64,000 nt of DNA from Peptoniphilus lacydonensis (GCF_900106515.1 NZ_FNWF01000003.1:310001-374000); one strand, 5' to 3'. Shown: positions 17,701 through 27,848, numbered from the stretch's first letter. A program made the numbers and translations. Notes: a model not told the origin generated them from the sequence alone.

Positions 17701-20700
17701 TCTCCAAGCTTTTCATCTTCTTTGCCTTCTAAGAAATAAGCTAACTTTCCATCTTTTACTTCGTTGTCAAATTTTATCCTGTAAAGATTTGTAAAGTTTG
17801 AGGCTCCATCAAGTGCTGCAATTTCTAAAGTTTTACCGAGAAGATTTTTATTTGCTCCAAGAATTTTATAGACAGAATTTCCATCGCTATCCATTTCAAA
17901 GCTTCCATACTTGTCCACTTTTCCCGTATTTATTACTTTTAAATTTTCTTCTATATCTCCATACTCATCTACAAAAGCTGCACCTGCAAACCAAATTTTA
18001 TTATTTTCTTCTTTAAATTCATTTGGATTTTTTTCTTGATCTCTTGCAAATAAAGTTTTTCCTGGATCATTTTGAACATGATAAGTGTCTTTTACTTTCA
18101 AAATAATTTCGTCAGGATTTTCTGCATTTACGCTGACAATTTGTGGAGGAGTTCTGTCAATTTTCACAGGAATATATGAAACTTGATATGGATATTTTGG
18201 AGAAAGTCTGTACTGGAATTTATAATAATATTGACCCTCTGCTATGGCATCAAATTTTCCCTCAACATAATTTGGATCAGTTTCGTCTTCTGCGTGAGGA
18301 TTATAAATTAATCCATCCCATCTCAAATCTCCATCTACTTTTAATTTTGAACTTTTAATTCCCTTTGCATCACTTCTCTTTGAATTTAAAATTCCCTTTA
18401 TAAAATGATCCACTGTAATAACTTTAAGGTCTTTTTGATTTTTTTCATCCATTGTATTTACAATAGAAATTTTGCAGTCAGATGCTGATCTTAAAATTAG
18501 TGGACTTGGAGTAAGTCCTCTGTCAATTTCATTGTTTGAAATAATTTTACTATCACCTGTGGAACTCATTGTAAAATCTTGCGAATTATTAAAAGCAAAT
18601 AATTCAGGATCTTGGTCTAGAGTTTTATTTTCAGTTTCTCTATTTTGAATTACACCAGCAGGTTTAAATAAATCTATTCCATGTTCTCCACCACGACCTC
18701 TATTTAATGTTCCTGGGATTTTTGGATTTCCTTCATCATCATAGCCCACGATTCCCTTGGATCTTGAACCTTCTTCCCAAGCCCATTTATCTACAATTGG
18801 TTCTTTATTCCAATCTCCAGCAAAACCCATTACTGGCATTGAAAGTGATGGCTGAGGATTTACTTTGTCCGTTCCTTCTTCTTTTGATTCAAATTTTATA
18901 AAAGACTCGACGAACTGATCTTTATTTTTTGCTTCGCCAAGATTTAACGTTGCTCCCAAATCAAAGGATCCCCTTGCAGGAATTGTAATCTCATCTTGTG
19001 CAAAAGTTAAACTTGCTCCTGCAACTTCTTTAGGATGAATTTCTGCAACTTCTTTTTTTCCATCTTCACTTTTTTCGTCTTTATATTGTTCGTCCAATTT
19101 TTTCTTTGTTATTTCACCATCAGTTGTAACCTTTGATGCACTCACCTTTACAGTTATATCTTTGTCTGAAGGATTATCTATATTAATTGTAAAATCTTTT
19201 TTATCTGATTTAATTTCTTTTAGAGAAACAGCACCATAAGAATTCATTTCTCCTTTTGAATCTTCCACTTTATATGAAACAATTAAATTATTCTTTAAAG
19301 CTTTTTCAACATTTATAAGTCCTGAACCTTGTTGCCTTGGAGATGCAAATAAATAATTTCCATTTCCATCATCAGTTGTTGGATCAATCATTGGAGTTGA
19401 TGTATTTTGTAGCATTATCTTTGTAAGTGAAGTAATATCAATTCCTCTAGACTTTATAACTGGTTCTTCTACAAGTTCTTTTACTCTTGGTCTTATTAAA
19501 ACTGTAGATGCAGAAACAACTGGTGTTGCCATAGAGGTTCCCGACATATATTGATAATTGTCCACTCCATTTATTTTATTTAAAGTTGAATAAATATTTT
19601 TACCAGGAGCTGAAACATCTGGCTTTAACATTAAATCAATCCTAGGTCCCCACGAAGTTGAACCAGCAGGTACATTAGTATCTTTCCACGCAATTTTATG
19701 GTCTAAAAACTTTAGACTAAGTTCTCTTTCATCTCCAACTTTTGGCTTCTTGGAATTATATTTTTCCATGTCAATTCTATAATCTGCATCTTTTCCCCTA
19801 AAATCTTCCTTGTCATCAGGAGTTCTACTGCAAATCATATCCCAAATTAACTTTCCGTCCATTCCTGAAACAGAAAATACTGGCACTTTTGTATTTTCAT
19901 CTTCTTCATAGCCCATTGCAGGGATATTTTCCCAATCATCTCTATTGTAATAAGATACAGTATTTACTACTATTACGCCCTTTGCACCCTTGTCAAAAAC
20001 TTTTTTGAAAGAATATTTTAACTCCTTAGTGTAAATTCTATCCATTACAACAATTTTATCTTTTAAATCTTTTCCAGAGATATCATCATCTTGACACTGC
20101 CCCAAATAGATAAAATTATATTTACCTTGAGGAAAATTATTTTTATCAAAGAAAGCTCCAATTTGCGAATATCTAAAATCTCTTCCACCAATATTTACAC
20201 CTTCATAATTGATTTTTGTATTTCTAGACGAAGCAACAGCTATTGCATCTTCATGAGCAGCAGTTCTAGTAACATTTCCTGTATCCGTCATCTTTAAAGA
20301 ATTATTTGCAAATCTATCCCATGAAGAACTAGAAGATGAAGTTGCATAATTTCCTGTTGCAACACAAATAGGAATACCTGCTTTTCTAAGTGCTCTAATT
20401 CCATACCAATATTTTTCTCCAACTAAACCAGTTCCAGTAAATCCAGATGAAACAGAAATTACATCAACATCGTGTTTGATACAGTCTTCAAAGGCGTGAA
20501 ACATAGTTTCATCCCCAGCAAAACCATCGCTTGCATCAGAGTACATCTTATAAGAAAAAAGTTGTGCATTGGGTGCAATACCTCGTATTCCTTTATGTGC
20601 TTCTATGTCTTCTTTAGTATCATTAGCAGCTAAAATTCCTGCAATATGCATACCATGTGGATCATAATAATCTGAACCATCATCATATTTTTCTGTTGTT

Positions 20701-21407
20701 ATCTTCCCGCCATTTAAGTAATTAAAAGAATGAGGAACTTTATCAGATAGCCAAAATTCTTTATCAGAACCCTTTAAATCTTCTTTCTTTATCTTTAAAG
20801 ATCCTTTTGCATCATCATCAATACGCATAGCTTTGTGAGTAGCATCCATCCCTGTATCTATGTTTGCAATAACCATTCCACGCCCGTCATAATTCTTTCC
20901 AAGATTTGCATTTATAGCGTTTAAACTTTTAAGATATTCACTTGCACTATCTACTCCAACAAGTTTTCTTGCATTTTCCATAAGTGGAACTAATTTTCCA
21001 GCTCTCTCGACTTCCTTTACTCCCTTGATATTTTTTAAATTATCAAGTTCTTCAGGATAAGTTTCAACAGACACTGCTTTAAACAAAATATCATACTCAT
21101 ACAAAACTTTTAAATCCTTAATTTGTTTTAGTTTCTGTATAACCTCTTCCTTATTAGCATTATCATAAAACTCTACAAAATAAACTACTTTTTCTCTTTT
21201 AACCTTTAAACTAGGTTCTTCATTTTCAAAATCTTCAAGTATTTTACTTTTCTTTAAGTTCATTTCCTTTTGATTTCTAACAATTTTTTCAGTTTCACTT
21301 AAAGAATCTCTGCCTAGATTGCTTTCAGCAAAAACTCCATTAAATGAACTCATAACAAAAATCATCGACAAACTAAGAGAAGAAAATTTTCTTAAATTTT
21401 TACCCAT
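14760..21407 (-). CDS. Giant secreted S8 (subtilisin-like) protease with SLH wall anchor
   Basis: 2215 residues from the ATG at 21405-21407, preceded by GGAGG at 21412-21416. A signal peptide ends near VFA-ES. A propeptide follows, then a peptidase S8 domain with catalytic D184 (ANIDTG), H251 (DPHGMHIAG) and S625 (SGTSMATP), interrupted by a PA-like insert, as in lactocepin and C5a peptidase. Fn3-like and other beta domains follow, then an InlB-type repeat (KYTIKFESNGGSG), a Lys/Asn/Asp-rich wall spacer, and three SLH motifs in the last ~175 residues (ENHWAKDAINYV; YAAYIDWAYKNKIASGFGD; ISDWAKDSVKEMVRLGLIKG). SLH domains bind pyruvylated wall polymer, which needs the CsaB enzyme at 59887-60981. 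A perfect Fur-type box lies between its promoter and start. Likely a surface virulence or nutrition protease. Confidence 0.93.
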   Translation of the reverse strand: MGKNLRKFSSLSLSMIFVMSSFNGVFAESNLGRDSLSETEKIVRNQKEMNLKKSKILEDFENEEPSLKVKREKVVYFVEFYDNANKEEVIQKLKQIKDLKVLYEYDILFKAVSVETYPEELDNLKNIKGVKEVERAGKLVPLMENARKLVGVDSASEYLKSLNAINANLGKNYDGRGMVIANIDTGMDATHKAMRIDDDAKGSLKIKKEDLKGSDKEFWLSDKVPHSFNYLNGGKITTEKYDDGSDYYDPHGMHIAGILAANDTKEDIEAHKGIRGIAPNAQLFSYKMYSDASDGFAGDETMFHAFEDCIKHDVDVISVSSGFTGTGLVGEKYWYGIRALRKAGIPICVATGNYATSSSSSSWDRFANNSLKMTDTGNVTRTAAHEDAIAVASSRNTKINYEGVNIGGRDFRYSQIGAFFDKNNFPQGKYNFIYLGQCQDDDISGKDLKDKIVVMDRIYTKELKYSFKKVFDKGAKGVIVVNTVSYYNRDDWENIPAMGYEEDENTKVPVFSVSGMDGKLIWDMICSRTPDDKEDFRGKDADYRIDMEKYNSKKPKVGDERELSLKFLDHKIAWKDTNVPAGSTSWGPRIDLMLKPDVSAPGKNIYSTLNKINGVDNYQYMSGTSMATPVVSASTVLIRPRVKELVEEPVIKSRGIDITSLTKIMLQNTSTPMIDPTTDDGNGNYLFASPRQQGSGLINVEKALKNNLIVSYKVEDSKGEMNSYGAVSLKEIKSDKKDFTINIDNPSDKDITVKVSASKVTTDGEITKKKLDEQYKDEKSEDGKKEVAEIHPKEVAGASLTFAQDEITIPARGSFDLGATLNLGEAKNKDQFVESFIKFESKEEGTDKVNPQPSLSMPVMGFAGDWNKEPIVDKWAWEEGSRSKGIVGYDDEGNPKIPGTLNRGRGGEHGIDLFKPAGVIQNRETENKTLDQDPELFAFNNSQDFTMSSTGDSKIISNNEIDRGLTPSPLILRSASDCKISIVNTMDEKNQKDLKVITVDHFIKGILNSKRSDAKGIKSSKLKVDGDLRWDGLIYNPHAEDETDPNYVEGKFDAIAEGQYYYKFQYRLSPKYPYQVSYIPVKIDRTPPQIVSVNAENPDEIILKVKDTYHVQNDPGKTLFARDQEKNPNEFKEENNKIWFAGAAFVDEYGDIEENLKVINTGKVDKYGSFEMDSDGNSVYKILGANKNLLGKTLEIAALDGASNFTNLYRIKFDNEVKDGKLAYFLEGKEDEKLGEIDASKLKNVEIKEEDKKDSSENNKEDKTHNNYGNPEISVNKDSSYIKELSEEDTKRIIKPREIKVTNEFTGEESTDYDYGDIKSVDEYGIPSKYSDGSLMEFEDSDVSSLESMGYIGKIVPDSKGGFDVEGEVRNVSPDAKIYFRSTRMSKTNKREELKKVPYSYDEENHSFKFNLWGNKDDVDNNKGIDYKGDIELFVVDSGKTSKSIFLRMPKEINESVEKKQKPKLLTSQKSIIELGEAELGGELKEERDENGNIFYRVKDELRIEKGYGVRVISRNPGKTGLDSNYTEDFKNNDEDTKIVYANIKGLDGFNVIRYEIYKLDGSEEFKEENLVEEMGKCLYIDRDGVKLDMDPDTFNPYSDGENGELYVRKSPYVLRGRIGDKGGFNWHLRINESMVDQYLIYGDLKSDNSKDFEVKLDVRDNDVMDWSAKDYKLNSPQNGILSQYRIYMDSVKPEIKLSKDAIGENDFLLNYKEGKIYLNISDKRDEDKLGRIEKSKIYVNGKEFDFNRSLENYARDGKVEIKVSASDYARNTSVKIYNIDLDTDEISEVENKNVKIKVNGKEELVKQGEDFVLPEFTGQNDSHKKFTGWNVRGVTQKPGHVFIAQEDIEIDPVFEEISQNKYTIKFESNGGSGKIPDIVADENEEIELPRNTFDAPENKIFDAWIVSGDRDKKNAGDKIKVDSDITVTALWKDVSGKKEKDDQNSSNEENPRDNKRPSDEEKPKDNKKLANDENPLDNKKSTESDTNDTKENSFDKKNKDEKNNKETGRSHKKSTKVDTRTYKNDKSKSLFSSYDTNSSNIENHWAKDAINYVVNKDYFKNIAELNNFMPDRNLTRAEFVTILGRVANVDTNKYKDKVFSDVDENKYYAAYIDWAYKNKIASGFGDNTFKPDKELTREEMCAFLSRFNKVNKLNNKEENINISFKDEKDISDWAKDSVKEMVRLGLIKGMDDGNFNPKEKLTRAQISQVVYSMK

Positions 21408-21433
21408 ACTACCTCCAAACAATTTTTATTTGA

Positions 21434-21448
21434 TGATAATAATTATCA
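21434..21448. promoter_or_regulatory. Perfect 7-1-7 Fur-type box in the S8 protease leader
   Basis: TGATAATAATTATCA fits the Bacillus Fur consensus TGATAATnATTATCA at every position and sits in a longer 21-base dyad (21431-21451). It lies about 20 bases downstream of the predicted -10 element and 26 bases upstream of the start codon, where a bound repressor would block elongation. It differs from typical PerR (TTATAATnATTATAA) and Zur sites at the outer bases. Iron-starvation induction of the protease is inferred. Confidence 0.7.
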
Positions 21449-21468
21449 TCATTTTCTTTAACTATTTG

Positions 21469-21497
21469 AGTTTAGCATTTAAAAATTATTTTTTCAA
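21469..21497 (-). promoter_or_regulatory. Predicted sigma-A promoter of the S8 protease gene
   Basis: On the minus strand TTGAAA (21492-21497) and TAAACT (21469-21474) are 17 bases apart. The expected transcript start near 21462 lies just upstream of the Fur-type box. The remaining 21498-21840 is AT-rich and shows no gene. Confidence 0.5.
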
Positions 21498-21887
21498 TAT
21501 ACTTTCTTCTATGAATTTTTTTCTTTTTTTGTAAAGCTTAAAATTAAAAATATTAAGATTATTCCCTCGTTCAAATCCCTGTTGTATTCTCGTTTATATA
21601 AATAATTTTTAAATTTTTTAATGTCCTCTTTTCATTATTTAAATAAATTTCAGAAATATTTATAAAAATTAATTCAAATAAAATTTTATTGATTTTACTT
21701 AAATTAAAATATCCTTTAAAATTAAGTTCTTATTTAATCCTACACACTTATATTCCTACTTTATGTACATTTTGTTCTTTATTTTAAAGGATATTGGAGT
21801 ACAAGTGTTATTTTTTGCAAAAAAATATCTGTTGAGGAATATTTTTGTATCTCTCAACAGATATTTTAGAACATTTTTAATTTTAAA

Positions 21888-23012
21888 TTATAACACGCGT
21901 GTTGCGTTTACGTAAGTATCTTCATAATATTCTTCACTTAGTGAAGAAGTTACTACTTTTCCTTGACCAGAAGAAGCGTGTATAAACTTGCCCCCTCCAA
22001 TATAAATACCAACATGACTCACACCATTTCCTGTTGTGTTAAAGAAAACTAAATCTCCTTCTTGTAAGTCAGATTTTGATACTTGTTTTCCACAAGTTGA
22101 TTGTGAAAAAGAAGCTCTTGGAATTGAAATTCCAAGTTCATCATTGTAAATTGAATATACAAGCCCTGAACAATCATATCCTTCCTTGCCAGTATCTCCA
22201 TAAACATATGTAGAACCAATTTTATTTTCAGCAGACATTATTACCTTTGAAGCAATAGAAGAAGCTGTAGCTGGGAATTTTTGAATTTGTCTTGATTCCT
22301 TTTGTCTATCTTTTTCTTGACGTTTTATTGTTTCTTGAATTTCTTTTTCATCATCTCTAAATGTTTCTTCTTCGTTTCTTTCGGCTTTCTTTCCAGAAAC
22401 AATATTTAAATTTTTAGCATCAACATTGTAAGAATTTCCATTTTCTTCAATTACAAAATTTCCATTGTTGTAATTGACAACATTTACAACTTGATTTTTA
22501 TTTAAATTTAATTTTTTACCACTGCCATTTTTTGCAACAGTTTTATTTTTAACTTCAACTTCCGTTACATTATTTCTTCTATCAGAAACTTTCTTAAGTG
22601 CAGACTTATCTACATTTCCAACAGTGCCATCATTGCATTTAATTTTAACATTATTTCCATTTTCTGAAACAAACACTGCATATTCATCTAGAAAAAGACT
22701 TCTAATAATTTTGCCATTGTCATCTAAAATTGGACTTGCTTTAACAACTTTATAAGTAGGAAGATTTACTTCTGTAAGTAAAATTTTATCCTGTGGAACT
22801 GTAACTTTTGCTTTGCCTTTAGAAATATAATAATTATCTCCTTTGTTTTCAAGTACTTCTACTTTTTCACCTATTGCAAATTTAATTTCATTTCCACTAT
22901 ATGTTTTTTGTACATGTTCGTTAATAAATACTCCTGTATCTTTCATGCCTACTACTGAAACTGCGCAAAGTGCAACTAAGCCTAGCGGCAATTTATTTTT
23001 TAAGGAAAACAA
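21888..23012 (-). CDS. NlpC/P60-family cell-wall endopeptidase with SH3-like domains
   Basis: 374-residue exported protein. The TTG at 23010-23012 is chosen because AGGAG lies 9 bases upstream; the TTG at 23021 touches it. An N-terminal hydrophobic segment (LPLGLVALCAVSVVG) is the signal. Two or three SH3b-like repeats (about residues 35-215) bind peptidoglycan, followed by a charged helical linker (RNEEETFRDDEKEIQETIKR). The NlpC/P60 catalytic domain has Cys in YDCSGLVYS, His in SHVGIYIGGG and a third polar His in FIHASSG. It cleaves gamma-D-Glu-meso-Dap type bonds in peptidoglycan remodelling. It is transcribed alone, downstream of rnpB and its terminator. Confidence 0.92.
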   Translation of the reverse strand: MFSLKNKLPLGLVALCAVSVVGMKDTGVFINEHVQKTYSGNEIKFAIGEKVEVLENKGDNYYISKGKAKVTVPQDKILLTEVNLPTYKVVKASPILDDNGKIIRSLFLDEYAVFVSENGNNVKIKCNDGTVGNVDKSALKKVSDRRNNVTEVEVKNKTVAKNGSGKKLNLNKNQVVNVVNYNNGNFVIEENGNSYNVDAKNLNIVSGKKAERNEEETFRDDEKEIQETIKRQEKDRQKESRQIQKFPATASSIASKVIMSAENKIGSTYVYGDTGKEGYDCSGLVYSIYNDELGISIPRASFSQSTCGKQVSKSDLQEGDLVFFNTTGNGVSHVGIYIGGGKFIHASSGQGKVVTSSLSEEYYEDTYVNATRVL

Positions 23013-23116
23013 TACTAACAACTCCTATACTATCAATTTTATATTCTGTCTAAAAATAGTTAGACCTCTAGCTCAATTTTTATTACTAATTAAGTATAGC
23101 AAAGTTATTACAAAAA

Positions 23117-23177
23117 AACAACAAAAAGTTACAAAAAAGTTAAGAAAATTTTAACTAATTTGTAACTTTTTGTTGTT
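23117..23177 (-). terminator. Long hairpin terminator after rnpB
   Basis: Perfect 19-base arms at 23117-23135 and 23159-23177 (AACAACAAAAAGTTACAAA and its complement) enclose a second small stem (AGTTAA / TTAACT). On the minus strand the hairpin is followed by TTTTTT. It begins 7 bases after the predicted 3' end of RNase P RNA and probably terminates it. Confidence 0.8.
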
Positions 23178-23183
23178 TATGTA

Positions 23184-23506
23184 GTAAGCAAATCTATAAG
23201 CCGCGTTCTGTTTAATCAACTATCAATCTTAAATTATAGTCGCCTATAATCTTTAGCAACCTACCTACCGGCAGATGCGAGCAACATCTGTTATTCCTAT
23301 TTGGTCTTGCTCCGAATGGGGTTTACATAGCATTATTATCACTAATAATCTGGTGAGCTCTTACCTCGCCTTTCCACCCTTACCATTATGGCGGTATATC
23401 TCTGTTGCACTTGCCTTGGGGTCGCCCCCACTGGTCGTTAACCAGCATCCCTGCTCTATGGAGCGCGGACTTTCCTCACATTTGTGCAGTTGACCAATTT
23501 ACTTAC
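23184..23506 (-). ncRNA. rnpB: RNase P RNA
   Basis: The minus strand shows the conserved 5' core GAGGAAAGTCCGCGCTCC (about 23455-23475), the central GGTAAGGGTGGAAAGGCG region and the 3' ACAGAACGCGGCTTATA (about 23196-23212). The ends are set by helix P1: GTAAGTAAAT (23497-23506) pairs with ATTTGCTTAC (23184-23193). The ACAGAA-type 3' core and clostridial context favour class A. The RNA cleaves 5' leaders of pre-tRNA. Confidence 0.93.
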
Positions 23507-23530
23507 CAAAATATTTTACCATTTATTTCC

Positions 23531-24307
23531 TTAAATATCAAGCTCATAGCTATTTCCTTCTTCTATATAAAAATTTAAATTTTTAAAATTTTTTTCAAGA
23601 TTATTTTTTATCTTTTCAAGTATCATCTTTTCTGAACAAAAATGTCCAACATCAAAAACTAAAATACCATTTTCATAAGCCCTTTGACCGTCATGATACT
23701 TTATATCGCCTGTTATAAAAGCATCTGATCCACTTCTTACTGCATCACTTATAAAGTCTGCTCCACTGCCACCAAGAATAGCAACTTTTCTTATATTATT
23801 ATTCTCTTTCCCATAGATTTTTATTTTCTTATAATCCAAAGAATCTTGTAAAAACTTTTTTAATTTTTCTGTGGTATAACTTTTTGACAAATCTCCAACA
23901 AGTCCCATTGATTTTTCTTCTTCACGGGCCAAAACTTTTTTATTCATTAAATTTAATTTTTCAAAAAGTGTATCATTTACACCATTATTTGCAATGTCCA
24001 TGGAAGTATGGTAGGAGAAAACAGAAATATTGTTTTTTATAAGTTTTATAATATTGTCACCCAAATAAGATCCTTCTATAATACTTTTTGTGCCAGAAAA
24101 AAACATTGGATGATGCGTTATAATTAGCTTTGAATTAGTTTCAATAGCTTTTTCAACTAAATTATCCGTTAAATCTAGTCCAAGAACTACAGAATCTGTT
24201 TTTTCTTTAAACTCAATTTGGCTCCCTGAATTATCCCAACTAAGTTGATATTCATCTTTTGCCCAATTTTGCATATAATCTTTAATCTCACTTACAGGAT
24301 ATTTCAT
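23531..24307 (-). CDS. Nif3-like dinuclear metal-centre protein (YqfO family)
   Basis: 258-residue member of the Nif3/YqfO family. It has the metal-ligand motifs THHPMFF and SYHTSMDIANNGVND, and the C-terminal FITGDIKYHDGQRAYENG with DVGHFCSE. Family proteins form hexameric toroids with a two-metal site. A GTP cyclohydrolase-like role has been proposed, but the function remains poorly defined. It overlaps trmK by 20 bases and is the last gene of the long run starting at phoH. In Firmicutes the rpoD-trmK-nif3 order is common. It lies 24 bases upstream of the rnpB 5' end. Confidence 0.92.
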   Translation of the reverse strand: MKYPVSEIKDYMQNWAKDEYQLSWDNSGSQIEFKEKTDSVVLGLDLTDNLVEKAIETNSKLIITHHPMFFSGTKSIIEGSYLGDNIIKLIKNNISVFSYHTSMDIANNGVNDTLFEKLNLMNKKVLAREEEKSMGLVGDLSKSYTTEKLKKFLQDSLDYKKIKIYGKENNNIRKVAILGGSGADFISDAVRSGSDAFITGDIKYHDGQRAYENGILVFDVGHFCSEKMILEKIKNNLEKNFKNLNFYIEEGNSYELDI

Positions 24308-24980
24308 ATATTGCCTCCTCTGTCTTTTTTAGCAAGTAATAGAGTTCTCCTTTTCTTTTTTCCGCTCTTTTATTATTGCAATTAAAACTTTTCATAATAT
24401 TTTTTATATTCCTTTCTCTTTCTTTTAAAAATTCAAGATAAGTCTTATCTTTTTTTTCAATTAATTTCTCTGAAAAATAAAAATATTCTTCACTGTAAAT
24501 TTTTCGCTCTCTAGAATATTTTGCAACAATAATCTCAAAAAATCTTTCATCTTCAAATATAATCTCTTCGTCAATAATTTCAAAACCCATTTTAAAAAGT
24601 TCTCGTCTTAAAATATTTGTCTTTTGCATAGGTTGTAAGATTAACTTTTCTGCATCTTTAGCAATTTCAAAAGAATCTAAAATAATATCTGCAATTTGAA
24701 TTCCGCCCAAACCTGCAATTATTATATTTTCACGTTTTTCATTTACTATCCCATTTGCAAGAATATTTTTAATGCACTTTTCATTATTGAGTTTTTTTGT
24801 TAATTCAATAGACTTTTCTAGAGAATTCTTTGAAATATCTGTGGCGATTATATCTTTTGAAATATTTTCTTCGCATAAAAAATTGGGCACATAACCATGA
24901 TCTGTGCCCACATCAATTACCGAAGCTCCAAAATCTACAAGTTCTGCAATTTTCTTTAGCCTGTTCGATAACTTTATCAT
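24288..24980 (-). CDS. trmK: tRNA (adenine22-N1)-methyltransferase
   Basis: 230 residues. The Rossmann-fold SAM site is [15 protein letters not shown] followed by [14 protein letters not shown], typical of TrmK (YqfN). A C-terminal coiled-coil (about 150-225, [13 protein letters not shown]) binds tRNA. It forms m1A22 in tRNA. The start overlaps the rpoD stop as ATGA, and the 3' end overlaps the Nif3-like gene. Confidence 0.9.
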   Translation of the reverse strand: MIKLSNRLKKIAELVDFGASVIDVGTDHGYVPNFLCEENISKDIIATDISKNSLEKSIELTKKLNNEKCIKNILANGIVNEKRENIIIAGLGGIQIADIILDSFEIAKDAEKLILQPMQKTNILRRELFKMGFEIIDEEIIFEDERFFEIIVAKYSRERKIYSEEYFYFSEKLIEKKDKTYLEFLKERERNIKNIMKSFNCNNKRAEKRKGELYYLLKKTEEAIYEISCK

Positions 24981-26065
24981 TCTAAATAATCCTTTAATTT
25001 TTTTGATCTACTTGGATGACGCAACTTTCTAAGTGCTTTAGCTTCTATTTGTCTAATCCTTTCACGAGTTACATCAAATTCTTTGCCAACCTCTTCAAGT
25101 GTTCTAGCCCTTCCATCTTCAAGTCCAAATCTAAGTGTCAAAACTTTCTTTTCCCTTTCAGTTAAAGTTTCTAAAACTGTGTTTAATTGTTCCTTTAAAA
25201 GAGTAAATGTAGCTGCATCTTGTGGCGATAAAATTTCATCGTCAGGTATAAAATCTCCTAGATGAGAGTCTTCTTCCTCTCCAATTGGAGTTTCGAGAGA
25301 AACTGGTTCCTGTGCAATTTTTTGAATTTCGCGTACTCTATCAACATCTAAATTCATTTCTGCTGCAATTTCTTCTGGAAGAGGATCTCTACCAAGATCT
25401 TGAACAAGTTGTCTTTGAACTCTTACAAGTTTATTAATAGTTTCGACCATGTGAACTGGAATTCTAATAGTTCTTGCTTGGTCAGCAATTGCTCTTGTTA
25501 TTGCTTGTCTAATCCACCAAGTTGCATAAGTAGAAAATTTAAAACCCTTTGTATAATCAAACTTGTCAACAGCTTTCATAAGTCCAAGATTTCCCTCTTG
25601 AATTAAATCTAAAAAGCTCATTCCACGTCCAACATATCTCTTAGCAATAGAAACAACAAGCCTTAGATTTGCTTCTGCGAGTTCTTTTTTTGCAGACTCA
25701 TCCCCTGCTTCCATTCTCTTGGCAATTTCAACCTCTTCTTCAGCTGTAAGAAGAGAAATTTTTCCAATTTCCTTTAGATACATTCTAACAGGATCGTCAA
25801 CTGTAACGCCTTTTGGTACAGACAAATCTTCTTTAGTAACATCTACTTCTTCATCATCACCTTTAGAATCTTTTTCGTCAATTAAATGTATACCTTGTTT
25901 TTCAAAATTTTTATACATTTCATCTATTTCATCAGAATCCATTGGAACTTTTTCAAAGGCATCACCTATTTCGTCATAAGAGAGTTTTCCTTCTTTTTTG
26001 CCTTCTTCTAAAAGTCTTTCCATCACAGATTCAATGGAATCTTTATTTTTTATATCATCGCTCAT
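24977..26065 (-). CDS. rpoD: RNA polymerase primary sigma factor (sigma-A)
   Basis: 362 residues, the usual length for Firmicute sigma-A. Region 1.1 is acidic. Region 1.2 is [11 protein letters not shown], and region 2 includes [19 protein letters not shown]. Region 3 starts at [13 protein letters not shown]. Region 4 holds the helix-turn-helix [24 protein letters not shown]. It starts 11 bases inside the dnaG 3' end, giving the classic dnaG-rpoD macromolecular-synthesis pair. Confidence 0.97.
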   Translation of the reverse strand: MSDDIKNKDSIESVMERLLEEGKKEGKLSYDEIGDAFEKVPMDSDEIDEMYKNFEKQGIHLIDEKDSKGDDEEVDVTKEDLSVPKGVTVDDPVRMYLKEIGKISLLTAEEEVEIAKRMEAGDESAKKELAEANLRLVVSIAKRYVGRGMSFLDLIQEGNLGLMKAVDKFDYTKGFKFSTYATWWIRQAITRAIADQARTIRIPVHMVETINKLVRVQRQLVQDLGRDPLPEEIAAEMNLDVDRVREIQKIAQEPVSLETPIGEEEDSHLGDFIPDDEILSPQDAATFTLLKEQLNTVLETLTEREKKVLTLRFGLEDGRARTLEEVGKEFDVTRERIRQIEAKALRKLRHPSRSKKLKDYLE

Positions 26066-27848
26066 TATTACCCTCTCCTTTCAACTCATTTAGCTTTAAA
26101 TTAATCGATTTTAAATCCTTTAAAGCTTCGAGTAAGAGATTTTTATTTTCTTCTCCTTGAAGTTTTCCGATATTTTCGAGGATTTTATTCTTTTCATTCT
26201 GCAAATAATTTTTTTCAAGTGTACTTATCAACTCATCAATTATCTTGTAATTTACATTAATTTTTTTTATGAGATCTAAAATAATTTCTACAAAATCTTT
26301 TTCTATTAATTTTTTATCAATTAAATCGTATAAAAATTCCCTTATATCCAATTCTTCTTCAAACATTCTAGGAATCTCTTCAAATACAATTCTCGTATTT
26401 ACATTTGTAAAATAATATACTTCAATTTTATTTTTTATATATTCATAGATATCATTATCCAGTAAAGAATATGACAATAATTCCTCTTGTGCTTTAGTTT
26501 TTGTATTTTGCACCACATTAGTATTTTTCTTTACCTTAAATCTATCCTTTCTATTTTCTTTTAACTTATTCCTATTTAAATAATTAATATAATTATTTAT
26601 AGCATTTATAGAAATATTATAATTTTTAGAAAAATCTTTTACAAAAATATCTCTCTCAATAGGATTTTTTATACTAGAAAAAATCTTAGCAGACTCTATA
26701 GTAAAATTGCTAAGTCCTTCATTTTCTTCTAAATTAAAGTTTTCCTTTAATCTTTTGATTTTAAAATCAATATAAGAAATTGCACCTTTGATTTTATTTT
26801 CAAAGCCTTCAACGCCATACTTCTTTATAAAATCATCTGGATCTAACCCTCCATCTAATTCAATTATTTTTGGCTTAACAGATATTGAAAGGAATATATC
26901 AATGGCTCTTGAAGTCGCATTTATACCTGCGTCATCGCTATCATAGCAAATATAAATATCCCTTGCCATCTTCTTTATAATTTTAGCTTGATCAGCAGTA
27001 AGAGAAGTACCAAGGCTTGCTACACTATAATTTATACCACTATTATACAAAGATATAACATCCATATAACCTTCTACTAATATAATTCTTTCTCGAGAAG
27101 ATTCTTTAGAAATAATATTCATATTAAAAAGATTATTTCCCTTGTGAAATATTGGCGTTTCTTTAGAATTTAAGTACTTTGGCTTTGCATCAAAAAAACC
27201 CCTTGCACCAAAGCCTATAACTCTATTGTTCCTATTAATAATTGGAAACATAATTCTATCTCTAAATCTATCAATATAATTTCCATTTTTACTCTTTGAA
27301 ACTAAATTTAATTCAAAAAGTTCCTCTTCTTCATACCCCAAACTCTTTAAATAATCCAACAAATCTGTCCAAGAATCTTTAGAATAGCCTATTCCATAAC
27401 TTCTTATTGTTTTTTCATTTAACATTCTATTTTTTAAATAAAGCTTTGCCTTTTTAGAAGAATTTAAATTCTTCCAAAAATAAAGTGCGGCTTCTCTATT
27501 AATTTCATAAAACCTATCTCTTTTTTCTCGCACTTCTTTATTTTCATCTTTGTATTCATTTAATCTTATATTGTATTTATCTGCCAAAAACTCAACAGCT
27601 TCACGAAAACCTAAGTTTTCTCTTTTCATAATAAATGTTATGACATCTCCTCCAACTCCACATCCAAAACATTTAAAAATGCCTTTAGAAGGTGAAACTG
27701 AAAAAGAAGGTGTCTTTTCCGAATGAAAAGGGCAGAGTCCCATATAATTCGAACCTGACCTTTTTAAATCAACATATCCCCCAATTAAATCAACAATATC
27801 TGCACGATCTCTTATTTCATCAAGAACATTATCATCAATTACATACAA
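26055..27848 (-). CDS. dnaG: DNA primase
   Basis: 597 residues. The zinc ribbon is C39-x2-H42 ... C60-x2-C63 ([19 protein letters not shown]). The Toprim core has LVEGYMDV and CYDSDDAG, with FNMNIISKE before it. The C-terminal ~150 residues are the helicase-binding region. The start is a TTG immediately after the dgt stop, with GGATGGAG about 7 bases upstream; no later Met would keep the zinc domain. It synthesises RNA primers at the replication fork. Confidence 0.96.
   Translation of the reverse strand: MYVIDDNVLDEIRDRADIVDLIGGYVDLKRSGSNYMGLCPFHSEKTPSFSVSPSKGIFKCFGCGVGGDVITFIMKRENLGFREAVEFLADKYNIRLNEYKDENKEVREKRDRFYEINREAALYFWKNLNSSKKAKLYLKNRMLNEKTIRSYGIGYSKDSWTDLLDYLKSLGYEEEELFELNLVSKSKNGNYIDRFRDRIMFPIINRNNRVIGFGARGFFDAKPKYLNSKETPIFHKGNNLFNMNIISKESSRERIILVEGYMDVISLYNSGINYSVASLGTSLTADQAKIIKKMARDIYICYDSDDAGINATSRAIDIFLSISVKPKIIELDGGLDPDDFIKKYGVEGFENKIKGAISYIDFKIKRLKENFNLEENEGLSNFTIESAKIFSSIKNPIERDIFVKDFSKNYNISINAINNYINYLNRNKLKENRKDRFKVKKNTNVVQNTKTKAQEELLSYSLLDNDIYEYIKNKIEVYYFTNVNTRIVFEEIPRMFEEELDIREFLYDLIDKKLIEKDFVEIILDLIKKINVNYKIIDELISTLEKNYLQNEKNKILENIGKLQGEENKNLLLEALKDLKSINLKLNELKGEGNNER

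Noticed and set aside
23275-23493. Open frame of 72 codons
   Set aside because: It lies within RNase P RNA, whose conserved core explains the sequence.
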